Shown here: positions 10,568 to 24,448 of the stretch, piece after piece
Layout: every line of letters begins with the position of its first letter
How positions within the stretch are numbered: position 1 is the stretch's first letter
Assembly (NCBI GenBank): GCA_019914995.1
Contig: CM034132.1
Location: forward strand, 312,501 to 376,500
DNA length: 64,000 bases
Source: Acanthochlamys bracteata
Taxonomy: Eukaryota > Streptophyta > Magnoliopsida > Pandanales > Velloziaceae
Reading direction: 5' to 3'
Notes under the pieces: model-generated
What the model saw: only the letters and a program-made list of their open reading frames with translations
What the model was told of the DNA's origin: nothing
The model's database searches: none
Made by a program: the position numbers and the translations under genes

Positions 10568-13500
10568 TCAACTAATTTCTGTAAGGATTTGGCGGTATCT
10601 GCTGCAATCAGATGTTTCCTTGAAGCCAGGCATGAAGTCACAGAAGAATCTCAACACTGCCGCAAAATGTTGGGTATTGTTAGTAGCTAGAGCTGCTTCA
10701 AGAAACAAAGATGGCTGTACTGTAATCACCTGGAGATTGTTAAACAGTAGATAGTAAATGTGCGTTTAATAAGAAAAGTTCAGTAATGGCTATCCAACAA
10801 ATTTTCTGTAGACTGTGTGTGAATATTGGATAAGAACCTTATTTTTCCGAGCATAGCGTAGTGCTTCAAGATAGTATCCATCTTGCAATAGTACAGTAAC
10901 ATAATCATGATGCAGGCTAAGCTGCCTCAGCATTTCTCTACCTAGCTTCCTTGTTTGCAGATTCTGACAGCCTGATTCTAAGAGCTGTAAGGCAACTCCT
11001 TTCGATGGCTCCAAAATCTGTATCAAAAAACTTTTCATTCAGAAAATTAACCAAACAATAAAGGTTCACTTGCAGCTACTAGTGATCAAGTTGGTACATC
11101 ACCTTGTTTAGCACAAACAGTCCAAGTTCAGTATAGCATTTGCTCTGGCATAGCAAGTTTACTATCATTATGTATATGTTCGGCTCAACTTTAAACCTTT
11201 CCTTGGAAAGACTGCATAAAAGGCAGAACTCATAAGGCACTTATATATTTGCTACGTATAGATGTCCTTCACATCCATTCAGTTATTTTGTGAGAATGTT
11301 TGATAAAAAGTTTTGATGATAGATACCTCCTCAAAAACTCTACAATGACAGCAATTAAGAATGCTGGATCTGCTCCCATTTCATCCTCGACATATGCAAA
11401 GACAAAGTGGTACATTTCATCCGGAGAAATAGCGACACTATTGGATTGAGACTCACGCTGATTAGATATCCTTGGAGGGATATCATGCAAAACATCTCCA
11501 GATCGTACTGATGACTGTTCAGCCCTAGCATCCAAGATTCCAGCTCTAATATTCCTTATGTTTTCCTCTCTCTCTCCAGAAGGGAGGATATCATGTGATG
11601 TTGATTTCACAAGGGAGTGGGGACTCGAAGGTTCGCTGTTTGCAATTATCTCAGAATAAGAAGCTGAACGAGCAGGCACTCTTGCTTGAGAAGAGACAGG
11701 AGCATCTTCACGGAGTTCATCATTTGCATCTTCAGTTAGCTGACAAGAGCCTCGTACAACAGACTTTTCATGGCTCTTCATTCTATTTCTAATGTCAGTT
11801 CTCACTCCGGAATCATGAGTGTGCTGCAAGCTCGTATCCTGGTCCCTTTCTGAAACATCTTTCTTAGCTCCTCCTTGAAGAGCATTCTCCATTTTTCTTG
11901 AGATGGAATATGAAGCAATAAGCACATCTAGTGCCTTTGCGATCATTGAAATTGGCCGTCTCTCCAAGATAACAGTCCGCATTATCGTTAGGCATAAAAG
12001 TTTGATCTGACATTTTAAGGCAGTTGCACATTTTAAGCCAGTTGCACAGTCGCTAGACTATTCACATCCAGAAGACACAATATGCATTTATTATGGAGTT
12101 CATAGTGGGTTACCTGGGCAGGATCTGACCTCCTACGCTGCAAGAAATCCAAAAGTGATGGGACGTTTGAGCTACTTGCAGCAATTGCCTAAAAGAAAAT
12201 ACTCAAGTAAGAGTATTATGGTATGCTAAAATCTCAGTTCGCTGCTCTATAGTGTAGACAAATATATACGAGTTACCTCTAGATCAAGATGAATTCTCCA
12301 TAACAATCCATTATCAACATCACAAATAAGATCGGGAACTAAAAATGTCCAATTATCTCCATAAATTGTTCCCCAGTATGCGCTTCTGCTGCTTTCTTCA
12401 ACCTGCACTTGGTTCTTGCTATCAGTAGAAGAACCACGCAGTAGAAGCGGTAGAGGAGCTGATATTGGTGCTAGAGAATCTAGGAATATATCATAGAGTA
12501 TAACAACTTTAGCATCCACTTGATGAACAAGAATTACATTATCAACGACGCTGACAGCTATTCTAGTTGAATAGACTGGTAGTCTGCCCTGAAAAAGATG
12601 AATCAAGTCCACGAGAAGGTCCAAATGTTACTTGAAAGAACTACTAATTTGCAAAAGCAATCTGAAAGTACTTCTAGATGTCATTTAAACAAAATATTCA
12701 CTATGGGTACCACCTGTTGCACGACAGCATCGCGGTAGAATCTATAAAAGTACAAAAGCATGCCGACCCTATCATGCTGTAAGCAATATATCCTTCCATA
12801 GCTGTGAAGATTTGACCACCGATTTATTTTTAAAATAATAAAAATAATCAATGGTTAAATTTTGGAAATCAAAATGCAAACTTAGATTAATCCAAGCAGA
12901 GTAGCATACACGGTAACGAGTTGGATGTCATCTGCAGCAAGAACAGGCTTCTGATTTGCTTCAGCTTTAGACATTTTCATCTCAAACTTAGGTAAACTCA
13001 CTATCCCTCCAGATGAAAACTGCAAATACAAAAATGACAAGTGAAGCATTGAGCATATTCCTTGAAAGAAAACTACAGAATCAAGATGAATTAGTACGAA
13101 TTAGCATGCCTTATCCACTACTAGAATCTCAATTAGAAGGCTAAGTTCATTTCGTTATGCTTTTTCTACAAATTCTCAACCTACATATGATCAAAATGGA
13201 AAGAAAACAAACCTGGAATCCACGGAAAGATGTACATTGCATTCCATAAGCAACAAGAACCATTCGGGTTTCATGCGTGTACACATACCAGCTGACTCTG
13301 AATCGTTTTGCCTCTACTAAATGGAGGGAGTTCCCAGTTTCACAGGAAAGCAAATCTAGACCACTAAAAGGAACTCAATTTCAATAACAAAACTTGCCTT
13401 GCCATCTAGAATTATAGAAACATATGTTTAAGTCAAACTCATAAAAGATTACTTTGGTAGGAAATTGGTAACATCATCTATAACAAAACAAAAACTAGGA

Positions 13501-14196
13501 GTTAAGTTTCTACCGAGAAGGCCATACACAAAGAAACTAAGGAAAAGATTAAATACATGGAGATAGAAAAACTATGATTCAGAACATGTAATATATGAGA
13601 TGGATAATTAAGCACATTCACCAAAACGCCTTCGGTGTTACCTTCAGTAAATGTGAATTATGCGATTCAAAGTAATCCAACCAGTCAGCTTACCTTGTTT
13701 TTACAACTATGACATCACACATAGGGCAGTCTGTCCAGAAAAAACCAAGAATGCTTTCAGAATCAGGCTTGCATCTCTGGCTAAACGTCTCCCCTGTTTC
13801 CCTATTTTTAAACTGGATTTCATTATTGGAGCGTTGTACTCCTATCAGCTTTCTATTTAAGGAATAACGAACAGACAAAACAAGTCCTTCTTCAATGGAG
13901 TCAGCATCTGGTGGATCTACTAAGGAGGATGAACCAATTTTCCAAGACAAAATCTACAGAAACGAACAATCTAGAGAAAATTAATATCTGATTCAAATGA
14001 GAGATAAACTGACTAGCATTTTGAATACCTGATCAGAAGTTGAAGAAATAACTAACTTATTGCCATCATCATAATAAAAACCTTGCGTTTCAGGAATGTT
14101 GAATCTCAACGGTGGGTGCTCAATGTAAACATGTGAAAGAGCACCTGAATTGCCTACACCTGTATGCAGGTTCTCAATTGAATCCATTCTGAACAT
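10568..14196 (-). CDS. RMC1: RMC1/Mic1-like protein (regulator of the MON1-CCZ1 Rab7 activator)
   Basis: RMC1 (C18orf8/Mic1; Bulli in flies) is the third subunit of the metazoan MON1-CCZ1 complex, the exchange factor for Rab7 on late endosomes. Minus-strand exons: 14196-14029, 13953-13694, 13363-13213, 13019-12910, 12801-12714, 12588-12277, 12188-12114, 12006-11327, 11211-11103, 11017-10838 and 10729-10568; 764 residues, somewhat longer than animal RMC1. Residues 1 to about 380 form the N-terminal beta-propeller-like part (ILGFFWTDC, VSWYVYTHE, VDNVILVHQVDAKVVILYDI). Exon 8 carries a Ser/Arg-rich linker of about 140 residues, then YHFVFAYVEDEMGADPAF begins the Mic1 domain, which continues through LELGLFVLNK-like and YVTVLLQDGYYLEALRYAR segments. 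A later start (Met at 14187) is possible. The gene is head-to-head with VPS39. Confidence 0.88.
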
Positions 14197-16247
14197 TTCC
14201 TGACTTTCTCTTTTAATTTCACAACTTATTATATATATCGTGGTCCAGAAGATCTTGAATGTTCTGCGAGATTTTAATAATTAACCTGAAGGAGAAAATC
14301 AGAATACTATCATAAATATAACAAAAAAAGATAGGAACTTCCAAACACTCGATTGACAAAAGAAGTAGCATCTTTTTAGAAACCTACATGCCGAATCCAA
14401 TATGTGACAGCCACTCTCCAAACGCTTGTGAAAACTTGCAGACACTAGACTGCTCAAGGTTTAGTTTTGACCTTCAAGTAAAAGGCGGAGGATAAAATCA
14501 TCATGGGCCAGCATGAATGTAGTTGATATCTTTGCACTATGAGAAAGTTTTTAAAAAACTGTCCACATACCGTATTCTGCATGCACGCTTTTAACAAATA
14601 AAATTCCTTAACACACATGTCCTTCTCGATCTCTGGGACTTTACCTGCAATGCATCTTCCATATTCTTTTGCCTATGAATTACGAGCAATAATAAATCAA
14701 TAAGAACTTCAATGTTTCTCTACTACTGAATCAGCAACATTATGTTGAAAAAAAGAAAATTTTCGCATACAACTACTGCAACGTTCAACTAATTTTAAAC
14801 AACAATTGGTGTAGAAATTAACAGAAATATAGCAAGCAGGAACAGAATCAACTGTGACATTTACCTGAACGGAACAATTTACAAGTATACGGCTGAGAAG
14901 TGAAGCAGAGTTGTTACTGGTCTTTCTATCTTTCATTTAACTGTAAATTAAAAGCAAATTCAGAAAATCAACAGAACACGATCAACTTCTTAAAAAAAAG
15001 GGAGAAATCAAGAGATTGGGAGAAATCAAGAGATTTTCAAACCTTTGAACTTCGACTGATAGAATTCAAGCAAGAGATTGTCAGATTTTAAGCAATCAAG
15101 CCCCGTTCAATTGTAAAATTCCTCAAATTAGTAGTGATTGGGGACGATTTCAACCCGCTGAGTGGAAACCAATTCCAGCAGAGCAACGAACGATCTGCAA
15201 CGTGTTATACTCGATAGAAATGTTTGCAATTCAGGACTGATAAAACATATATAAAATGCTAACCCAGATAATTTCGCTATGGCAACAAATAGTACTTTCT
15301 TTGTAGCGGGTGCAATGGTCAACCGGGTCCGGGTTCGGGTTCTTTTGTCATTATTAGATTATCTGAAAAATACGGCTCCACAGTGTTCGATCGTTTCCTT
15401 GTTTCTATCCGGATCGGGTCCAGGAAGGCGTGACCAGAACAGAATCAAAGACGGTATCTTACCAATACAAAGATAACGAACTTTACCTATGTGGCACAAT
15501 CTTATGTATATTTCAAATAATCATAATTAAGTTTTTAAAGTAAAAAATAAATAATTAGATTTTTAAAAAATAAAATTGAAAGTAAATTTTAATATTTGTA
15601 TTTTAATAATTTTTTAAAATAAGTTAAAATTAAAAAATAAAATTTTATTAAAAATCGTACAAAATGAAGTTTTTTGTATGAAAATAAAATTATTAATTTT
15701 TTATATAAATAAAATATATGAATCGTTCGAAATTTAATTTGACAAAAAATATAAAATTATAACTATTTAAAATACGCTCTTATTAATTACAGATGAATAA
15801 TAATTCATATATTGAGTATATATTTATTTATATTTAAAATTTATTTTTATCAAATATTAAATTTGAAAATTTTATATATGTATATTTTAAAAATTTTATT
15901 TGTTGTAATTTTATTTAATTTGTTTTTATAATTATTTTAAAGCTAAACAGATAAAGTAAACAAATCCTTAACAAATAAAAGTCTGAGTTGATTGGGGCGG
16001 CCTGACATGTAGAAGTTAACGGGTTGAATAATACCCGTAGTCAATCAATGGGTTTATCAGGTTTGGATAGATTTTAAATCGGATTAAAATATTTCATTTA
16101 CAAATTAGGTCCCATTAATCGAATTTTATAATATACAGTCCACTGACATCGTCTTTGTTTCCTTCTTTCTTCTTCTCCAATTATTGAACTGATGATTTTT
16201 TAATCTCTCTTTTTCTCGCCGGAGATCCACGGCGGAGATCAGTGACG
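14197..16247. other. Divergent intergenic region between RMC1 and VPS39
   Basis: About 2.05 kb separate the two start codons. The half nearest RMC1 (14197 to about 15330) has moderate composition and a good minus-strand splice donor near 14866 (CAG|GTAAAT), so the RMC1 leader may be spliced. From about 15480 to 15990 the DNA is extremely AT-rich. Composition rises again from about 16140 to the VPS39 ATG. No coding frame is convincing. Confidence 0.55.
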
Positions 16248-19200
16248 ATGGTTCACAGCGCATACGACACAGAGGAGCTTGTCCGCGGCTGCTCCGCACG
16301 CATTGAATGCGCCGCAGCGCACGGCCACCGCGTACTCCTTGGTTGCTCCGACTCCTCTCTCCGCGTCTACTCGCCGCAATCATCAACTGAAGGATTTCAC
16401 GATGAAGAAAACCAAGAGATTCTACGTGGCGTTCAGTACTCGTTAGAGAGAACGTTGTCGGGGTTCTGGCGCAAGGCGCCCGTAGCAATGGAATCCTCGC
16501 CGTCGCGTGGGTTACTACTGTCCCTGTCGGAGTGGATCGCGATTCACAGGCTTCCTAATCTCGAGACTGTTGCTGCTGTTTCGAAGACAAAGGGAGCAAA
16601 TGTTTATAGCTGGGATGACCGCCGTGGGCTGCTTTGTGTCGGCAAGTACAAACGGGTTACTATATTCAGATTAGATGGTAAGCGTTTTTTTAGCTCTCTC
16701 TTTACTCTATAATTTATTTAGCTGCATTTGCTTGAATGATTGAACAAGCGAATAGTTGTGCCTACAATGCAGATTGTCAGATAGAATTGAATAATGACTT
16801 TCAAGGAACATAATTTGAATAATTTAACTGCGTGATTTATTTGGGTTTGTCTACTATCATACTTTTAGAGTTGGTTTTGGAATTAAGTCATGGGCCTCAC
16901 TTTTCTTGATTAGGTGGGAGAGAATTCATTGAGGTGAAGGAATTTGGAGTTCCTGATACTATTAAGTCCATGACTTGGTGTGGTGAGAACATATGTCTAG
17001 GCATTAAAAGGGAATACATGATAATGAACAGTGCAACAGGTGCTTTGTCAGAAGTGTTCCAATCTGGGAGAATAGCTCCTCCGCTGGTTGTCCCCCTTCC
17101 TTCTGGAGAGCTTCTACTAGGGAAGGTGCTCTATCTCTAGGAGTTTCCTTTCTGAATTTGTGATTTTTGAATTAAATTATTTGTTTTGTGCTATGATACT
17201 GAGCTTCCCCGTAATATATGCTGAGTATTGTGCAACAAATATCTTAAGTATGGTATTATATCTTTCTCTATGGTATTGCGTCACACTTCCATTGTGAAGT
17301 GTCTTTTTTTATATCATGTTACATATTATAGTATATTTCAAAACTATTTGTGTAATACATTGGGGTGTTCAGTATCGAAGAGCGTCACATGCCTCATCGC
17401 CTCGAGATAGCACAATTTATACCATTCAACATATGAAAATCTTAATCGATATTTTGTATGATTATCTATGGTAATGTATGGATGTATTCTGATATTAGCA
17501 TTTGACATTACCAAGTAGATGTATAATGATATGCTCCTGGGATGCTACATACTACACCTTCATATCATATGACGAATTAGTAGATTGTGCTGTATTTCCA
17601 AAAATAAAGAGTATACATACTACATCTTCTTATGTCATTACTGATGTCTCTTTTTACTTTCAGACACAGCATGCTGGTTAAGTGACTCTCTGTGCTCTAA
17701 AAAATAGTTTCTTTCTCCTTTAAAATGCCCAGGACAACATTGGAGTTTTTGTTGACCAAAATGGAAAGCTTCTGCAAGATGGTCGAATTTGTTGGTCTGA
17801 GGCACCTGCATCAATCGTGATCCACAAACCCTATGCATTAGCCAAACTAGCAAGACATGTTGAGGCAAGTCATTTGAAGTTTTACTTTTGGTTTTGAAAC
17901 ATGTAGTCTTTGACGCCCACGCTAATCCATAACCTCTGTAGATACGATCTCTTAGAGCTCCTTACCAGTTGGTCCAAACAGTTGTTCTGAGAGATGCTCA
18001 CCACCTTCTTCAAACCCATAATTGTGCCCTTGTTGCAGCGAACAACTCTATCTATGCGCTCTTTCCTGTACCCATTGGCGCACAGGTACAACTATTTTTA
18101 TCTCATATCTTTCAAGATTATATGTCTTCTTGCAATCAATCTGCAATCTGAGTGGATTGTGAGGCATCCTACAGTATGCCTTTCAAAAAGCAGATGATCT
18201 TCTGGTTATCATTTGACTGTTCTACAATAACTATGATTTTAGCTTGTTCACCCACATTGCTATCTCAGGTTCTATGCAATTTTAAGATAACCTGGCCTTT
18301 GTTGCCAAATCGATCCTTTTTAGAAAGCTTTGGTTTTGCAGTTTTATTTTGAACGTATTAATTTTAGAATGAGGTTTTGAGTGGATATTGTTGCAGTTTG
18401 ATCCTTGAGTTACCGCATGAGTTTATCTTGTTCTAGGTACTTCAAGATTTTGTTTTGCCCCCATTGTTTCATACATGCCCAAAGTCTATAGAAGATATTT
18501 CGTAGACTGTTTGTGTTTGAAGGTTGTGTTACCGGCTCACGAATTTACCATCTTCGTAGCAGGTAGCTTACTCTAGCAGTGGCAGCCATCTATGTAATTA
18601 TAGGCAGTAAGTTATGTTGGATTTTGTAGTACAAAGGATAAAAGCTATGAGAATTGCTGATTCAATAAGTTGATTGACTTGTTACTTTCACTCTAAGAAT
18701 GAAATGTTGAAAATGTTCCATCCAATTGTTGAGATTAGGGGGACATGTAAATCAGTATATTTCTCAATCCATCCATTTTCTGTTGCTAATTTGTGTAGAT
18801 TGTTCAATTAACTGCATCCGGGAACTTTGAGGAGGCATTGGCTCTGTGTAGACTACTTCCACCAGAAGATTCCAGCCTTCGAGCAGCAAAAGAATCATCT
18901 ATCCATATAAGGTTTTGATTTGATAACCTTTTCTTGTGAATGATGCTTCTGTTTGAGAGATTATTTATGCACACAGCCGATACCAATGCACTTGTTATAA
19001 TTATTTATAATCTAACTAATGCCATGTGACAGGTACGCGCACTATTTATTTGATAATGGGAGCTATGAGGAGGCTATGGAACAGTTTGTAGCTTCACAAG
19101 TGGACATAACATATGTGTTATCTCTGTATCCATCAATGGTTCTGCCAAAGACAGCTCATAAGCCAGAAGTTCCCGAAGCTTTGCGTCATTCACGAGATTC

Positions 19201-22200
19201 ATCTGATGTTTCTGATGAAGCTGAAGTATATTCTCCTCCTCAATTTCAAGAATCTGATGATAGCTCAGGACTTGAGTCAAAGAACATGAGCTACAATGCC
19301 ATTATGGCCCTCGCAAAATACTTGCAGAAGAAACGATTTGCCATAATTGAAAAGGCTACTGCTGAGGTAACAGAGGAGGTTGTCTCAGATGCTGTGCAGG
19401 AAACTTTTGCATCGTACAGACCTAAAAGCTCAGGCAAGGTAAGGGTTGACATCCTTGAATTATTTGCCTATTGACAAAATAACTTGCGAATGCAAGGAAC
19501 AAGTGGGAATATCTTTTTGTAACTTAACAGAAAACCAAATGGTTATGAAGCATTTAGGTTGAAACAAGAATATACCCTCTCTGCCATTTTGCTTTTATGC
19601 ATAGAGGACCATACATAATTTATGTTCCTTGGACTTCCCTTCTAAGTTTGCTTCATCCACAACTTCATATATTTATGCCCTTCCATCTGCTTTCTCAGAA
19701 ACGTGGTAACTTCCCTATTAGCTCAGTTGCCAGGGAGGCGGCAGTAATACTGGATACTGCTCTAATTCAAGCTCTGATGATGACTGGACAATCTCTCGCA
19801 GCACTCGAATTATTGAAAGGTCCCAACTATTGTGATCTTAAAATATGTGAAGAATTCTTGAAGGAAAGAAAATCTTACACTGCATTGTTGGAGCTCTACA
19901 AGTACAATGAGATGCATCGAGAAGCTGTGACACTGATGAATCAATTAGTTAAGGAATCAAACTCAAGCTCTACAAGTTCAGAACTTTCAGAGAAGTTCAA
20001 ACCAAATATGATAATTGATTACCTCAAGGTAAGTTTCTCATAACTGCAATATGCCCTATGACTGGTGGTCATACCAATCTAAGTCTTGGTAATAATCGAC
20101 CTTTTGTCTTTTCTTGATCTCAATGTCCCTCTTCTTTTCTAATTGTGTGACCAATTTGGTTTTTGCAGCCTCTTTGTAGAACTGACCCTATGCTGGTGTT
20201 GGAATTTTCAACCTATGTTCTTGAAAGCTGTCCAACTGAAACAATTGAACTCTTTTTGTCTGGAAATATTCCTGCGGACCTTGTAAATTCATACTTGAAA
20301 CAGCATGCACCGAATATGCAGTCTACCTACTTAGAGCTGATGCTATCAATGAGTGAGAATGGAATCAATACAAACCTACAACATGAACTGGTATGAACTT
20401 AAGAACTAATTGATTCTAATAATGCATTCTGTCTTCCGTTAGTGGGTGATTGATTTTTCTTTATTTTAAATGGCATGGTTGTGTTTTCTGCATAAAAGGT
20501 TCAAATATACCTCTCAGAAGTTCTGGACTGGTATAAGGATCTAGAAAAACAGAATAAGTGGGATGAGAAAGCTCACTCTCCAACACGTAAAAAGTTGCTG
20601 TTAGCATTAGAGGGTACCTCAGCATACAATGCACAAATTCTCTTGAAGCGGCTTCCACTGGATGCTCTTTTTGAGGAGCGGGCTATCTTGCTCGGGAAAA
20701 TGAACCAACACCAACTTGCTCTATCAATATATGTCCAAAAGGTAGTGCCATCCGTCTAACCTTCTTTGTTAGTACACTTTTATGGCAAACTTATCAGATG
20801 CAGCATTGTTGTTCCCTCAGATGTTTTGGGTAGGAAATTCTTCATGCCATACTATGACTTCCAGTTTTACTGCCTTGTAATCCCCAATTTTGCTGCTAAT
20901 GGCCTTATTCTTATATCTTTACATTTAGTAATCTGGTGGAAAACCTTGCAGATTCATTCGCTGGACTTGGCGGTTGCATACTGTGATTGTGTTTTTGAGT
21001 CCGAACAGCACCAGCCTTCAAAGTTAACTGCTAACATTTACCTAATGCTCCTCCAAATTTATCTTAATCCACGGAAAATGACAAAGCAATTTGAGCAAAT
21101 GGTCCTAAATTCAGTGCCTTACCAAAATGCTGGTTCTCAGAAGGCTGCTTCTGGAAAATCCAAAGGAAGTCGTGTGCCTAAGAAAATTGCTTCCATTGAA
21201 GGGGCTGTAGACATAAGTGCCAGTGGAACTGACAGCGGAAGAAGCGACGTCGAAGGAGATGAGTTAAATGAGGGCGGAGGTCCAATAATGTTAAATGATG
21301 CACTTGAACTGTTGAGCAAAAGATGGGACAGGATTAATGGGTCTCAGGCCCTCAGGCTACTACCAAGAGACACAAAGCTGCAGGTATTTTTAAGAAACAT
21401 TCTTATATAAAAACTGCTGTCTAATTTAAACACCTATATTGCTATTGTGATGTAAGATCACTTGGTCTCAGGTATTATTACAAAAAAAAAAGATCATAAC
21501 TGATAATAAATGTGTACATAGAATTTGAAAAGTTCGATTTTGATAGTTTGGAAAGCTGATGAGATGCAGTATGGACTGTTCCATGTATATAAATATAGAG
21601 AAAATATCACAGGTAGCCCTATTTCTTCCTTACTACTATGATATGTTCTAGGTGCTGATAATGCCTTAATAACATATGGGATCCATTGTCGCATAAGCAT
21701 GCTACTCGTTTGTAGAGGTTGAATGTGGAATAATTGGTTGGCTTTATCTTATTTAATGCTATCTATCCGAACGTTTCATGCAGGAACTGGAAGACAGCCC
21801 TGTAAGATGTAAGATTCTTATATCTAAGGAAGGATAATGTGTAAATCTAAACATAATGTGTAAGTTAGAGGACCTACACCTTACACAGTTTCTGATAGGT
21901 TGATACTTTTGTGTTATATGCCTATGTTCATTATGTCAATTTTCTAATCACAAAGCTGGTTCAGATATACCTTATACTATCTCCTTCTCTCTTGTGTTGG
22001 GATTTGAGCAAATTCCCCTTAGCTTGTTACATGGATTTGAGCAGCAAAGTAAATTCATCCTTGGATGCCTTCTCATTTGTTTACCCGATTTGGCAGAATT
22101 TGCTTCCATTTCTTGGACCGCTCTTGAGGAAATCTAGTGAAGGCAGTCGCAACTATTCAGTTATCAAAAGCTTGAGATACGTTGAGAATCTTCAGGTATG

Positions 22201-22651
22201 TAATTGATGCTTTACTCTTCTGTAACAACTTAAATGATCTGGAAATGTGATGCAATCTTAGTAACAACTATGAGTACTTTGGCCTTCAAGTACTCCTATT
22301 AAGTTCCTTTCTAGCATAAATGGTGATTGAATTTTGAGCTGGTTTGCTGGCAAAGTTGAACTTCAGGAACTTGTTTAACCTTTTCACAGTGGTAAATTAA
22401 CGAACTTACTGGCTTCAATTGTGAAACAGGTGAAAGAGGATCTTTACAAGTATCGACAAAGGATGGTGAAGATTGACGGTGATAGCACTTGTTCACTATG
22501 CCACAAAAGAATAGGGAGTAGTGTTTTTGCGGTATACCCTAATGGAAAGACACTTGTGCATTTTGTTTGTTTCAAGGACTCGCAAAGCATTAAGGCTGTT
22601 GGCGTCAGATCTACCCCATCGAAAAAGCGTATTCAGTCAATTCAGAGTTGA
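16248..22651 (+). CDS. VPS39: VPS39/VAM6, HOPS tethering complex subunit
   Basis: VPS39 is the Rab7-binding subunit of the HOPS complex, which tethers late endosomes and autophagosomes to the vacuole. Exons: 16248-16677, 16914-17125, 17733-17864, 17942-18085, 18799-18911, 19033-19438, 19699-20028, 20169-20390, 20499-20741, 20952-21383, 22097-22195 and 22430-22651; 994 residues, normal for plants. The N-terminal CNH (citron-homology) propeller spans roughly residues 15-300 (VLLGCSDSSLRVYS, IAIHRLPNLETV). A clathrin-heavy-chain-like helical repeat region follows, including NFEEALALC and ILDTALIQALMMTGQ. The C-terminal zinc-finger-like end has CSLC near residue 942 and a later HFVCF. Exon 3 must end at a GC donor (17865-17866), because only that keeps the frame into exon 4. 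An in-frame GTG at 16242 precedes the ATG and is not used in this model. Confidence 0.93.
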
Positions 22652-24448
22652 ACATAAACCTTGGACGAGAATGTGTGAGATTATATTTCATATGTATCTT
22701 CGTTTGTGTGGATAGATAAATGTAGTGTAAAGTGGCTGAGCCATGATTATCAACCATCTTTTCAGAGTCTTGCAACTGCAGAGTTTCTTCTTTTCGATCA
22801 GCGGCTTTGTAATTTGTACAGTAGCACCTGATTTTTATATGAAGGAATTCTTGGTAATCATTCATTTTTTACAAAATTTTTTAAGTTGTAGGAGTGTAAA
22901 CAGAAAGAGAATAAAAAGTGACTATCTGTTTTTTTCGTTTCTGTTCCATGAACCAATTCCATAGTTCTTATGAGATGCAGGGAAAGAAAGCACACTGGTG
23001 TCATAGCCCAATAGGCCTTTATTAGCCTAAATAAAGCCCGTTGAATTGCTGGCCTTTCTTATAGGATCCAAAAGAACCTATGCGCCCATAAGGGTAAGTA
23101 TTTGGGCCCTTTTTAATTGGAACTTTATTATAAAAATATGTAAACACAGAACTTTTGTTAGGTGACGAATATTGCAAAAAAAAAAAAAAAAAAAAAGTAA
23201 AAAACAGTCTTCAAATAGACAGGTAATAATAATAACAATGGAGATTTCTGCACTACTGGCTTTTTTTTACTTTCTACAGCTCCTAGTCTTTCTGTGGAGT
23301 TCCCAAACACTCCCTTCCCCGTTTTCTCTCTCTCGCACCAACTTCGAGGTGTGTGGTGTGAACACATCTCCGCCGCCCCGGTAACGTTCACATTCTTCTC
23401 TTTCGTTAATTGTCTCTTCGATCTAACCTCCAACAACACCACGCCGCTGGTTTCACTGCCTGCCCTGGGTCACAAAGTGTTCGTATTCAGGTAAACACGA
23501 GCATCTGCTTACGTTGTTTTTGCTCATTGGTTGTCGTGTTTTCTTAAGCTCGTGCCTCGTTTGTCGAGCTGAATAGCTAGGGTTGGGGATAGTGGAGAGA
23601 GAGAGAGAGAGAGAGTAACCTAAGTATTGGTTTGAGAATGGAAGCATTGGTTGTTTATTTGAGAAGTTGGTTGGTTATGAAGTTAAGTTTGACAATAGGA
23701 GAGTACTCGCTAGTGAATAATTAGCATTATGATAGTTTGGTAGGTTTTAATTGCTGAAATTGCTGCGGTTTTGATATGTGAAATTGATTTGGTTGTTTGA
23801 AAGCTGATTATGCTTGCTGAAGACTTTAACTGGTAATTGGAGAAGTATTTTTGACTTTCAATGATGTTTTAGGTTATTAATTTAACGAGCCATCTTAATA
23901 TGAAATGTTATTACTATTGAAGCATGGAAACATTCACGTGTTCACTTATGTATTGAAGTGTAAGAGTAATTTCTTGATATCACTATGCTGAGTTTTTGAA
24001 GTGGATTTGTCATTTTCTTCTCTTTTTGTTTATACCGATCTCATGCATCATGGTAAGGTTTTGTAAGATTCTGTAGCTACCCTTTCACACAACTTATCAG
24101 GTGTGACTTGTATGCTCATTGTCATCCTTGCAATTAGGGATAGTTACAATATTATTTATTTTCTTCTTTTATTGTTAGTATCAACATGTTCCATCAGAAT
24201 GTCTCTTAAGAATGAATACTTGGATGAAACAAAGCAATGACAAAAGTAGGAGTAACTAGACTAGCCCCTTTACTGGAGTTGCAATAACTAACTGTATGAT
24301 CCATAATGCCTAACCCATGTATTTCTGATCCTTGTTAGTTCCATGTTTACAGTTTGCTCGACTAGCCTAGCAAGTGAAGACTCATGACTTTCTTAAAACT
24401 GGAGTCCCCGGTACTATTATGTGTTAGAATGTGAAGAATTGATTGATC
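22652..24448. other. VPS39 3' UTR, then promoter and long 5' leader of the At1g61900-like gene
   Basis: The VPS39 3' UTR probably covers the first 200-300 bases. Around 23280-23490 the sequence becomes CT-rich and looks like a transcription start and leader, ending in a good splice donor (TTCAG|GTAAAC at 23490). The following stretch up to about 24440 is T-rich and intron-like. It contains a run of 21 A at 23176-23196 and a (GA)n tract at 23595-23615. I see no coding exon here. Confidence 0.5.
23176..23615 (+). repeat. A21 run and (GA)n tract around the At1g61900-like leader
   Basis: A homopolymer of 21 A lies at 23176-23196 and a GA dinucleotide run at 23595-23615. GA/CT repeats near plant transcription starts are common and can bind BPC/GAGA-binding factors; that role is inference here. 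Confidence 0.75.

Noticed and set aside
17865..17880. GT donor four bases after the GAG of VPS39 exon 3
   Set aside because: It adds four bases and shifts the frame so that exon 4 no longer encodes the VPS39 sequence.
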